Positions 44,587 through 52,391 of a DNA stretch of 62,737 nucleotides are shown here, piece after piece. The position numbers and the translations under genes were made by a program. The DNA comes from Faecalibacter rhinopitheci (GTDB lineage Bacteria; Bacteroidota; Bacteroidia; Flavobacteriales; Weeksellaceae): the NCBI RefSeq assembly GCF_015234135.1, contig NZ_JADGIK010000009.1:1-62737 (forward strand). The letters are read 5' to 3'. A model generated the notes under the pieces. That model saw nothing but the letters and a program-made list of their open reading frames with translations, did not search any database and was not told the origin of the DNA. How positions within the stretch are numbered: the first letter of the stretch is position 1; each line of letters starts with the position of its first letter.

Positions 44587-45704
44587 AGTTAAAATTAACC
44601 TTAATTATCGGATTAATAAGTGTAATAACAATTTTTGGAAATAATCCCAATAAACTTTTATACAATAAAGCTTTAGATAATTTATTTAAAAATCCTGACT
44701 ATTCTTTACAATTAGCTCAAAAATTATTGAAATTAGATTCAGATCCTAATAATCAAGCGAAATATTATATTTTATCATCTACAGCTTACATCGCGAAAAG
44801 AGATTTTGAAGCTTCATTAAATGAAAATTTAAAGGCCAAGGCATTATTAAATGAAATTTCTGACCATTCTGTTCGATCTAATGTTTTACTAAATATTGCA
44901 ATTCAATATCAGCAAATTGAATTATTTAGTAAAAGTTTTGAAACTTTAAAGGATGCGGAAAGTGAGATTGAACATATGCAAGATAATCAAAAAATAAAAT
45001 TTTCTATTCTTGGTAAAATAGATGCCGTAAGAGGAATGATTTATAAAAGTCAATCCAACCCCGAGCTTGCTTTAGAAAAATTTTTTAATGCAGTAAATAA
45101 TCTTAAAAATAATCAAGCTGATCCTACTACGCAATCTAATTTAAGTGTTGTGTATTATAATATAGGATATTGTTATCTTGATATGCAAGACAAACATAAT
45201 GCAGAAAAATATTATCAAGAATCTCTAAAATATGCTAAGAAAATAAAGGCAAAAAGTTTGGAAGCTTTCGCACTAAAAGGTCTTGCGGAAGTTTATTTTG
45301 TAGATAGAAATTATGAGAAAGCCTTAGAAGTATTAAATGAAGCAGAGTCTTTAGCAACGCATATTGGAGACTTGGTATTAAATGAAGGAATTTATTTAGC
45401 CAAAGCGGAAAATTATCTGGTGCTCAATAATTTTAGTTCCTATAAAAAATACAATGAAAAATACATAGACACATTTTATAAAAGACAACAAAGCGAGATA
45501 CAATCAATAAGTAGTGCAATAGATCATCAAGTTACTATTAATAAGGAATCGAATCAAAAATTAATAAGTAAACATCAAAAAGTAAATTATACTATACTTG
45601 TTATTGGAGGAGTAATGATGATTATAATGTTCTATTTAATGATAAAGTTTAATAAAAAGAGAATTTCTATTCAAAATCAATTAAAAAGTATTTCAACAAA
45701 ATAG
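44583..45704 (+). CDS. TPR protein with C-terminal membrane helix, HTH-less partner
   Basis: The 373-aa product has an N-terminal signal peptide and multiple TPRs (SVVYYNIGYCYLDMQDKHNAEKYYQESLKYAK and following). A membrane helix near residues 336-355 is followed by only about 18 cytoplasmic residues. It matches the upstream protein in layout but lacks the HTH domain. The ATGA overlap indicates coupled translation and probably a working pair. Confidence 0.75.
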   Translation: MKLKLTLIIGLISVITIFGNNPNKLLYNKALDNLFKNPDYSLQLAQKLLKLDSDPNNQAKYYILSSTAYIAKRDFEASLNENLKAKALLNEISDHSVRSNVLLNIAIQYQQIELFSKSFETLKDAESEIEHMQDNQKIKFSILGKIDAVRGMIYKSQSNPELALEKFFNAVNNLKNNQADPTTQSNLSVVYYNIGYCYLDMQDKHNAEKYYQESLKYAKKIKAKSLEAFALKGLAEVYFVDRNYEKALEVLNEAESLATHIGDLVLNEGIYLAKAENYLVLNNFSSYKKYNEKYIDTFYKRQQSEIQSISSAIDHQVTINKESNQKLISKHQKVNYTILVIGGVMMIIMFYLMIKFNKKRISIQNQLKSISTK

Positions 45705-45743
45705 AAAGCAGTAAATTAAATCCATATTTGAATATTACAATAG

Positions 45744-45775
45744 AAAAATGCGAGCTTATTTTAATTAACTCGCAT
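45744..45775 (-). terminator. terminator of the DUF937 gene
   Basis: ATGCGAG / CTCGCAT stem with a T run on the minus strand. Confidence 0.75.
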
Positions 45776-45794
45776 GTATAATTTTTAAGAAGTT

Positions 45795-46376
45795 TTATTT
45801 AAAGAATTTTCCTAATAATCCAGCAACATCTGAAGCACCTAATTTACCATCACCATCTTGATCTAAAAATTTTTCAAATCCGCCTAAGTTAACTCCTGCT
45901 GAAGCAGCATTTGTACCACCAACTAAAGATCCTAATAAATCTGTAATTCCTCCAGCTTGCACATTGTTTTGTTGTTTTTGTTTACCTAAAAATCCCATAA
46001 CAATAGGTGCAACAAGTGCTAATATTTTTATGACTTGACCAGTATCTAAACCAGATTGTTTTCCGATAGCATTCGCAACATTACTCTGATTATTACCTAA
46101 TACATGATTCAAAATTCCAAGTCCGTCTTGTTGGTTACCTCCTTGATTTAAAAAACCTGCTAAATTGTCTAAGATATTACCATCATGCTTTTCTAATGCA
46201 CTGTTGATACCATTTGCACCACCCGATTGTGCATTTTTATTTAATGCTGTTAATAGAAATGGAATTGCAGCACCCACTGCTGTTTGAGCTTGAGTTTCGT
46301 TAATTCCTAATTGCTTTGCTGCAGAACCAACGATTTGTTGTCCCATTGCACCTTGTAATAATGAAGATAAATCCAT
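45795..46376 (-). CDS. DUF937 protein with C-terminal EF-hand/dockerin-like segment
   Basis: The 193-aa low-complexity, Gly/Asn/Gln-rich protein has repeated helical segments (LLQGAMGQQIVGSAAKQLGI, AVGAAIPFLLTALNKNAQSGG) as in DUF937/YidB-like proteins. Near the end DQDGDGKLGASDVAGLL is a perfect single EF-hand-like calcium loop. There is no signal peptide. The function is unknown. Confidence 0.8.
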   Translation of the reverse strand: MDLSSLLQGAMGQQIVGSAAKQLGINETQAQTAVGAAIPFLLTALNKNAQSGGANGINSALEKHDGNILDNLAGFLNQGGNQQDGLGILNHVLGNNQSNVANAIGKQSGLDTGQVIKILALVAPIVMGFLGKQKQQNNVQAGGITDLLGSLVGGTNAASAGVNLGGFEKFLDQDGDGKLGASDVAGLLGKFFK

Positions 46377-46432
46377 AGTATATATTTTTATCTTTTAAAA
46401 TTAATGTAATTAATTGAAATAATTTATCCACT

Positions 46433-46465
46433 TTTGATTTTTTAAAACGCATAATGGTATTTTTG
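46433..46465 (+). promoter_or_regulatory. complete -33/-7 promoter of the SRPBCC gene
   Basis: TTTG (46433-46436), 21 nt, then TATTTTTG (46458-46465): both consensus Bacteroidota elements with allowed spacing. The ATG at 46483 is 17 nt further on. Confidence 0.7.
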
Positions 46466-46482
46466 TACAATAATTTATTAGA

Positions 46483-47517
46483 ATGAAACAAATCAATTTG
46501 TTTTTAGTGTTTATCATCATAGCATTTGCTTTGACTCCAATTTTTTTATCAAATAAAGTTGATGAGAAAAGAACTTATGAAATTGAAGCTCCTATCGGAT
46601 TAGTTTTCGATGAGTTTGCAGATCTTAGACTATTTTCTAAGTGGGAAAAATTTACAGCAAAAGATTCGTTGGCTGTTAAAAGTTTTTCTCCAGCAGAAGA
46701 AGGTCATAAAGAATTTGCAGAATGGAAAAGTAAATCATCAGATGTTGGTAATGGAAAAATCACAATTGATGGTTTTGAAATGAATCGATCAGTTGATTAT
46801 AAAATCAATTTTGAAAATTGGGAAAAAGAAGATAATTTTTCAATTGACTTTGAACAAACTCCTACAGGTACAACCAAGCTAATTGTTCATTATCAAAGTC
46901 AAGAAGTTCCTTATTTCTACCGTTATTTTTTATACTTTAATTCACCTATAAAAAAAGTGGATGAAAGTCTTGAAGCGTTTAATAATTTAATAAAAATTAG
47001 ATTAGATAAAGATAGAAAAGAAGGTAAACTAAGTTATGGCGAATTTAGATTAGTAAAGTTAGACAAACAGATATTAATGGCTGTGAAGAAAGTTCCATCT
47101 TTGGATGAAAAAGATGTTACTAAAAAAATTGATGAAGCTTTTGAAACCATTTATCATTCCTTAGTCAATGAAGAAGATTCTTATGATTTTGATTTAGGTT
47201 TTCCACATGTCTATAAAACGGATGTTAATCAAGAGAAAAAAAATCAAACCATATTTGCAGGGATTAAATTAATAGAGGATTTACCTTTACAAAAAGGAAT
47301 GCAACGTGTAATCGTACCAGAAGGAGAATATTTATTAACGCTTCATCAAGGTCCACGTTCCAAAAGAAATCATACCATAGATTTAATGAAAAATTACGCC
47401 AAAAGTAAAAAAATAAATCTTGGAGAAAGAGAATTAGAAGTATTACTTAATGATCCTAAAGAGACGGATACTCTTCAATTAAAAACTAGAATTTATATTC
47501 CGATAATCTCAAATTAA
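46483..47517 (+). CDS. SRPBCC-like plus GyrI-like effector-binding fusion protein
   Basis: An N-terminal membrane helix (about 4-22) is followed by a polyketide-cyclase/START-like domain (KRTYEIEAPIGLVFDEFADLRLFSKWEKF, to about residue 165). The C-terminal half resembles the GyrI/AraC effector-binding domain, ending with VPEGEYLLTLHQGPRSKRNH and TLQLKTRIYIPI. It has no DNA-binding domain. It probably binds a small hydrophobic ligand at the membrane. Confidence 0.75.
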   Translation: MKQINLFLVFIIIAFALTPIFLSNKVDEKRTYEIEAPIGLVFDEFADLRLFSKWEKFTAKDSLAVKSFSPAEEGHKEFAEWKSKSSDVGNGKITIDGFEMNRSVDYKINFENWEKEDNFSIDFEQTPTGTTKLIVHYQSQEVPYFYRYFLYFNSPIKKVDESLEAFNNLIKIRLDKDRKEGKLSYGEFRLVKLDKQILMAVKKVPSLDEKDVTKKIDEAFETIYHSLVNEEDSYDFDLGFPHVYKTDVNQEKKNQTIFAGIKLIEDLPLQKGMQRVIVPEGEYLLTLHQGPRSKRNHTIDLMKNYAKSKKINLGERELEVLLNDPKETDTLQLKTRIYIPIISN

Positions 47518-47534
47518 TATATTTTAACCTATTT

Positions 47535-47559
47535 AAAGCCACAGAAATGTGGCTTTTTT
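47535..47559 (+). terminator. terminator upstream of uvrA
   Basis: AAAGCCACA / TGTGGCTTT stem with a GAAA tetraloop and a T-tract. Confidence 0.92.
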
Positions 47560-47563
47560 ATTG

Positions 47564-47571
47564 TATTTTTG
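47564..47571 (+). promoter_or_regulatory. -7 box of uvrA
   Basis: TATTTTTG matches TAnnTTTG, directly behind the terminator and 20 nt before the uvrA ATG. Confidence 0.5.
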
Positions 47572-47591
47572 CATCTTATCAAAAAATTGCA

Positions 47592-50414
47592 ATGGATAAA
47601 GATTTTATTGAAGTTTACGGAGCAAGAGAACATAATTTAAAGAATATTGACATTAAGATTCCACGTAATGAATTAGTTGTTATAACTGGGTTAAGTGGAA
47701 GTGGAAAATCTTCTTTAGCATTTGATACAATTTATGCTGAAGGACAGCGTCGTTATATCGAAACATTCTCGGCATATGCTCGTCAATTCTTAGGAGGATT
47801 AGAAAGACCTGATGTGGATAAGATTGATGGTTTGTCTCCTGTAATTGCAATTGAACAAAAAACAACTTCTAAAAATCCTCGCTCTACAGTAGGGACTATT
47901 ACAGAAGTGTACGATTTTTTACGACTTTTATTTGCTCGTGTTTCTACAGCCTATTCCTTAGAAACTAATGAGCCAATGGTTTCTTATACAGAAGAACAGA
48001 TTATAGCATTAATTCGACAAAATTTTACAGATAAAAAGATAGCAATATTGGCTCCATTAGTTCGTTCGCGTAAGGGGCATTACCGCGATTTGTTTGTACA
48101 ATATTCACGCAAAGGCTTCCTAGAAATGCGTATAGACGGTGAGGTGCAAGAAATTACACCAGGACTAATGTTAGATCGTTATAAAACGCATGATATAGAG
48201 TTAATTGTTGATAAATTAAAATTAAACGATAAGGTAACCAATGAACGTTTACAAGCTTCTATTGCACAAGCAATGAACCAAGGGAACGGGGTTATTATGA
48301 TTTTAGATTACGAAACAAATGACGCAAAATTCTTTAGTCGTAACTTAATGTGTCCTACAACAGGTTCGTCTTATGCAATGCCAGAACCCAATTCATTTTC
48401 ATTCAATTCACCAAAGGGAGCTTGTCCTACTTGTGCTGGATTAGGCGAATTAAAAGAAGTTAACTTAGATAAATTATTTCAAGATCATAAAAAATCTTTT
48501 CATGATAATTTAGAGGACTTATTTGAAGTACTTAAAAATACATCTCGTATAGATAAGCAAATTGATGCAATTTTCATAAAACATAATATAGATCCAAAAA
48601 AGAAATTTAAGGATTTGCCCAATGCATTAATCAACGACTTATTTCATGGATTACAAGAAACAGTAAATGTTGATTTAAAATTTGCCTCTGTAAAGAAAAC
48701 TTATAAAATTGACTTTGAAGGATTAATCCCATTTTTGCAAAATATTATTGATGATAAGACGAATCCAAATTCTAATGCGGTTTCTAAATTATTAGCAAAG
48801 CAAATTGAATGTCCGAGTTGTCACGGTTATCGCTTAAGTAATGAATCGTTACATTTTCGTATTGATGACAAGCATATAGGTGAAGTAGCTAATTTAGATT
48901 TAAGCACATTATATGATTGGATAGGTAACGTATCTAAAGTTTTAACTTCTACACAACAACAAATTGGTGGAGAAATTTTAAAAGAAATAGCGACTCGATT
49001 AACATTTTTATTAGATGTTGGTCTTGATTACTTATCTCTCAACAGATCTTCCAAAAGTTTGTCAGGAGGTGAAGCACAGCGAATTCGTTTAGCAACTCAA
49101 ATTGGTTCCCAATTGGTTAATGTATTATACATTATGGATGAGCCTAGTATTGGATTACACCAGCGTGATAATGTAAAACTGATTGAATCGCTTAAAAAAT
49201 TGCGTGATATTGGTAATTCAGTTTTAGTAGTTGAGCATGATAAAGATATGATTCTTCAAGCAGATCATGTGATAGATGTTGGACCTAAAGCCGGAAAAAA
49301 TGGAGGACAAATTGTATGGGAAGGTACGCCTACAGAGATGTTAAAATCGGATACACTAACTTCTCAATACTTAAATAATAAGAAAAAAATAGAAATCCCA
49401 ACCGAACGTAATAAAGGGAACGGGAATTACTTAAAATTGTCTGGTGCTAAAGGAAATAATTTAAAAAATGTTACGATAAATATACCTCTAGGTGCATTAA
49501 CAGTTGTGTCTGGCGTTTCTGGCTCAGGAAAATCTACTTTGATTAATGAAACATTATACCGTATTCTTAATCAACATTTTTTCAGAGCAGAAAAAGAACC
49601 TATGCCATATTCTAAAATCGAAGGTTTAGAACATTTAGATAAAGTTATTGAAGTTGATCAATCACCAATTGGTCGTACACCAAGGTCTAACCCAGCTACT
49701 TATACAGGGATTTTTTCAGAAATCAGAACATTATTCACTAATTTACCAGAATCTAAAATTAGAGGATACAAACCTGGACGCTTTTCATTTAATGTAAAAG
49801 GAGGTCGTTGTGAAACGTGTCAAGGTGCAGGATTACGTGTGATTGAAATGAATTTTTTACCTGATATTCATGTCAATTGTGAAACATGTAATGGTAAAAG
49901 ATTTAATAGAGAAACATTAGAAGTACGTTTTAAAAGTAAATCTATTGCAGATGTGCTAGATATGACCGTGAATGAATCTGTTGAGTTTTTTGAACCTATT
50001 CCAAAGATTTTTCGTGTTGTAAAAATGTTACAAGATGTGGGTTTAGGTTATATTAAGTTAGGACAGCAATCTACAACATTAAGTGGTGGAGAAGCCCAAC
50101 GTGTAAAATTAGCTACCGAACTTTCTAAAAAACAAACTGGTAAAACAATTTATATATTGGATGAACCTACAACAGGTTTACATTTTGAGGATATTAATAT
50201 ACTAATGAAAGTTATTAAGAAAATTGTTGAATTTGGTAACACTGTAATTATTATCGAACATAATCTAGATGTGGTAAAGTTAGCAGATTATGTCATTGAT
50301 ATAGGACCTGAAGGAGGAAGAAAAGGTGGTAAAGTAGTTGCAGAAGGCACACCTGAAGAAATTGTATTAAATAAAAAAAGTGTCACAGGACAATTTCTTA
50401 AAAATGAATTATAG
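47592..50414 (+). CDS. uvrA: excinuclease ABC subunit A
   Basis: The two ABC ATPase modules have Walker A motifs GLSGSGKSS (about residue 33) and GVSGSGKST (about 638). Signature motifs SLSGGEAQR and TLSGGEAQR and zinc modules CPTCAGLGE/CPSCHG and CETCQGAG/CETCNGK are also present. It recognises DNA lesions in nucleotide excision repair. The frame is open from 47547, but the ATG at 47592 (MDKDFIEVYGAREHN) lies after the promoter box and gives 940 aa, the usual length. Confidence 0.98.
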   Translation: MDKDFIEVYGAREHNLKNIDIKIPRNELVVITGLSGSGKSSLAFDTIYAEGQRRYIETFSAYARQFLGGLERPDVDKIDGLSPVIAIEQKTTSKNPRSTVGTITEVYDFLRLLFARVSTAYSLETNEPMVSYTEEQIIALIRQNFTDKKIAILAPLVRSRKGHYRDLFVQYSRKGFLEMRIDGEVQEITPGLMLDRYKTHDIELIVDKLKLNDKVTNERLQASIAQAMNQGNGVIMILDYETNDAKFFSRNLMCPTTGSSYAMPEPNSFSFNSPKGACPTCAGLGELKEVNLDKLFQDHKKSFHDNLEDLFEVLKNTSRIDKQIDAIFIKHNIDPKKKFKDLPNALINDLFHGLQETVNVDLKFASVKKTYKIDFEGLIPFLQNIIDDKTNPNSNAVSKLLAKQIECPSCHGYRLSNESLHFRIDDKHIGEVANLDLSTLYDWIGNVSKVLTSTQQQIGGEILKEIATRLTFLLDVGLDYLSLNRSSKSLSGGEAQRIRLATQIGSQLVNVLYIMDEPSIGLHQRDNVKLIESLKKLRDIGNSVLVVEHDKDMILQADHVIDVGPKAGKNGGQIVWEGTPTEMLKSDTLTSQYLNNKKKIEIPTERNKGNGNYLKLSGAKGNNLKNVTINIPLGALTVVSGVSGSGKSTLINETLYRILNQHFFRAEKEPMPYSKIEGLEHLDKVIEVDQSPIGRTPRSNPATYTGIFSEIRTLFTNLPESKIRGYKPGRFSFNVKGGRCETCQGAGLRVIEMNFLPDIHVNCETCNGKRFNRETLEVRFKSKSIADVLDMTVNESVEFFEPIPKIFRVVKMLQDVGLGYIKLGQQSTTLSGGEAQRVKLATELSKKQTGKTIYILDEPTTGLHFEDINILMKVIKKIVEFGNTVIIIEHNLDVVKLADYVIDIGPEGGRKGGKVVAEGTPEEIVLNKKSVTGQFLKNEL

Positions 50415-50415
50415 T

Positions 50416-50957
50416 TTATAAGCGGCGGTTTTGTTTTATAAATTCAGAAGGAGTTTGATGAATGTATTTTTTAAATGTCTTGTTAAAATAAGGCACATGA
50501 TTAAATCCACATCGGAAACTACATTCAGATACTGAAATATCTTCTAAAAGAAGCAAACACGCTTTATCTATACGATAGCGATTCAAATATTCTGTAAAAG
50601 ACATTTGAGTAGCTTGTTTAAAAAAGTTGCAGAATGCTGGTAATGTTAAACTAACCTGTTCTGCAACTTTTTTTATGTCAATTTCTTGATGAAATTCATA
50701 TTCTATAGATTTTGCCTTAATTTCTTGATTTTGTTTTTGATGAGGTAAATTTTCTGGTAAAAATTGAATAACAAACCTTCGTGGGGATCAGCAGAATATA
50801 ATCCAAATCCTGAATGGGGTAAATTCTTTCCTATTAAGACTAAATCTTCTACTTGAAAAGTACTTTTATTAAAACCTATATGACGAATTCCACGTTCTCA
50901 ACGAATAAATGCAATTTCTATTTCAGGATGATAATAATAAACCCATTGGTATATGTT
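50416..50957 (-). pseudogene. decayed AraC-family regulator
   Basis: The intact C-terminal HTH (IKKVAEQVSLTLPAFCNFFKQA; YLNRYRIDKACLLLLEDISV; FRCGFNHVPYFNKTFKKY) extends upstream without a start codon. Near 50772-50779 the frame must shift by one base to continue as VEDLVLIGKNLPHSGFGL and YSADPHEG, typical AraC cupin sequence. Further upstream YYYHPEIEIAFIR is cut by a TGA at 50898-50900. The first 20 or so residues are missing. Two lesions plus truncation make it non-functional. Confidence 0.85.
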
Positions 50958-51090
50958 TATTTATAGTTGCTTCATTTCTTCCCCGTTTAGGAATCAAAAA
51001 AGTAATGCTTATTGGTCTAGCATTAGTTGCTATTATTTGCTTTATGACTACACAAGCTAGTGTAGTTTGGTTTTTTAGATACATTAAGCT
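50951..51090 (+). pseudogene. fragment of an MFS-type transporter
   Basis: An in-frame stretch encodes FIVASFLPRLGIKKVMLIGL followed by a second helix, ALVAIICFMTTQ. This resembles the loop 'LGxKKVMLIGL' between two helices of sugar or nucleoside MFS transporters. Both ends are missing. It starts where the AraC remnant ends, so a deletion junction lies near 50950-50960. Confidence 0.5.
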
Positions 51091-51142
51091 TAATATTCTT
51101 TTTTATATATTCATTAAATCCTAACGATGCAGATTATTCTAA

Positions 51143-51328
51143 AACTTATATGGAGTTTCTTACCAGTTGTATAAATTCCGTTTTGCGATAGATGCCACTA
51201 ATATATTTAATGAAATTGGGTTAACAGAACGAGATCCAAGATCTAATAATTTAGCTGAGCAAAGAATTATTATTGTGCGTCCAATTATGGGAGCAGCAAT
51301 TAGAGCTTCAGTAGCAATTAACTTTTAG
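51143..51328 (+). pseudogene. 3' fragment of a TonB-dependent receptor
   Basis: The last 61 codons of an outer-membrane receptor are readable: YGVSYQLYKFRFAIDATNIF, then NEIGLTERDPRSNN and a final strand ending RASVAINF, a proper C-terminal beta-barrel signature with aromatic end. The rest of the gene is gone. Confidence 0.75.
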
Positions 51329-51339
51329 AAAGAACAATT

Positions 51340-51435
51340 ATGCATTATAAAAAGCGTTTTATAGCAACGCTGTTTTTCTTAAATATAAATGAAAATTATT
51401 CTTCAGTCCACTGCATTATTAGATTTTTTAAATAA
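51340..51435 (+). pseudogene. N-terminal remnant of a gene downstream of the receptor
   Basis: An ATG 12 nt after the receptor stop opens MHYKKRFIATLFFLNI, which looks like a signal peptide. The frame ends after 31 codons in unrelated sequence. It is probably the start of a lost secreted protein of the same operon. Confidence 0.35.
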
Positions 51436-51774
51436 TATATTTAAAAATGGATGAAATATATTTAGGAATTTCTTAAAATGATAAAAGAGGCTAACTTTTT
51501 AAAGTTCAAAAAAATAGGATTTAAATATAGGAAATTATGTTAAAATTATTGATATAATTAACAATAATTTTAATGATTATTTAACTTAAAAAGATGAAAT
51601 AGTTTCAGAAACTGCCATACATTTGTGGTGTAATCAGGTATTAAGTTGTTATACAGTTACTATTACAATTGACGTTCTATAAATTTTATTTATTATTCTA
51701 TTAGTTTTTACATTGTAAAATCTATTTAAATACTTTTTTGTGGCTTTATATTTGTTTTAATAAATTAATAAAGC
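51436..51774. other. AT-rich spacer without recognisable gene
   Basis: Apart from the Dps promoter box at its end, this stretch contains only short frames and no hairpin terminator. It is probably further debris of the decayed locus. Confidence 0.5.
51747..51754 (+). promoter_or_regulatory. -7 box of dps
   Basis: TATATTTG is a perfect TAnnTTTG box 21 nt before the Dps ATG. Confidence 0.55.
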
Positions 51775-52236
51775 ATGAAACATTTAGATAATAATCAAAT
51801 AATTAAAATTACAGACATATTAAAACAATTATTAGCGGATGAAACAATTCTTTATTTAAAAGCTAGAAATGCACATTGGAATGTTGAAGGAAGAGATTTC
51901 CAAACAATCCATTTATATTTCGAAACTTTGTATAATGAATTACAACTAGTAATTGATGAGGTTGCTGAAAAGATCCGTACAAAGGATGTTTATGCACCTG
52001 CAACGATGAGTGAGTATTTGCAGTTAACCCACTTATCAGAAAATCCAATAATTAATCATGATAGTTTATCTTATATAAAAGATTTATTAAATGATTATGA
52101 GATTATAATTGGATTCTTAAATCAGTCAATTCTTGAAATTGAAGATTTAAATGATGTTTCAACTTCAGACTATTTAGTCGGATTATTGGAACAACATCAA
52201 AAAACTGCTTGGATGCTTAGATCGCATCTTAAATAA
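51775..52236 (+). CDS. dps: Dps-family ferritin-like DNA-protection protein
   Basis: This 153-aa four-helix protein has the Dps ferroxidase motif: the His of ARNAHWNVEG, and the Asp and Glu of LQLVIDEVAEKIRT at the dimer interface. ATMSEYLQLTHL is also typical. It stores iron and protects DNA during oxidative or starvation stress. Monocistronic, with its own promoter. Confidence 0.92.
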   Translation: MKHLDNNQIIKITDILKQLLADETILYLKARNAHWNVEGRDFQTIHLYFETLYNELQLVIDEVAEKIRTKDVYAPATMSEYLQLTHLSENPIINHDSLSYIKDLLNDYEIIIGFLNQSILEIEDLNDVSTSDYLVGLLEQHQKTAWMLRSHLK

Positions 52237-52299
52237 TTTTGAACATTATTTTACTTCATAAGTTTTTAGTGTTAATTCATATTAGTGTTAATTAGGTTG

Positions 52300-52326
52300 A
52301 GCCTTGGATTCTGTCCGAGGCTTCAG
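52300..52326 (+). terminator. possible terminator of dps
   Basis: AGCCTTGG / CCGAGGCT imperfect stem (one G-T pair) with a short T run a few bases later. Confidence 0.45.
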
Positions 52327-52349
52327 CTTTTTATAGAAGTATCTAAGAT

Positions 52350-52391
52350 AAAAAAAAAGCCAAATTATTCTAAATAATTTGGCTTTTTTTT
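52350..52391. terminator. bidirectional terminator between dps and kup
   Basis: A long perfect hairpin (AAGCCAAATTATT / AATAATTTGGCTT) lies between an A8 and a T8 tract. It reaches into the kup stop codon. Confidence 0.93.

Noticed and set aside
47547-47591. Upstream start of uvrA
   Set aside because: This start lies in a terminator and its promoter box; the ATG at 47592 gives the canonical 940-residue protein.
50909-51124. 71-codon ORF as an intact gene
   Set aside because: Its first 14 codons are the reverse strand of the AraC pseudogene. Only the middle resembles a transporter, so it is treated as a fragment.
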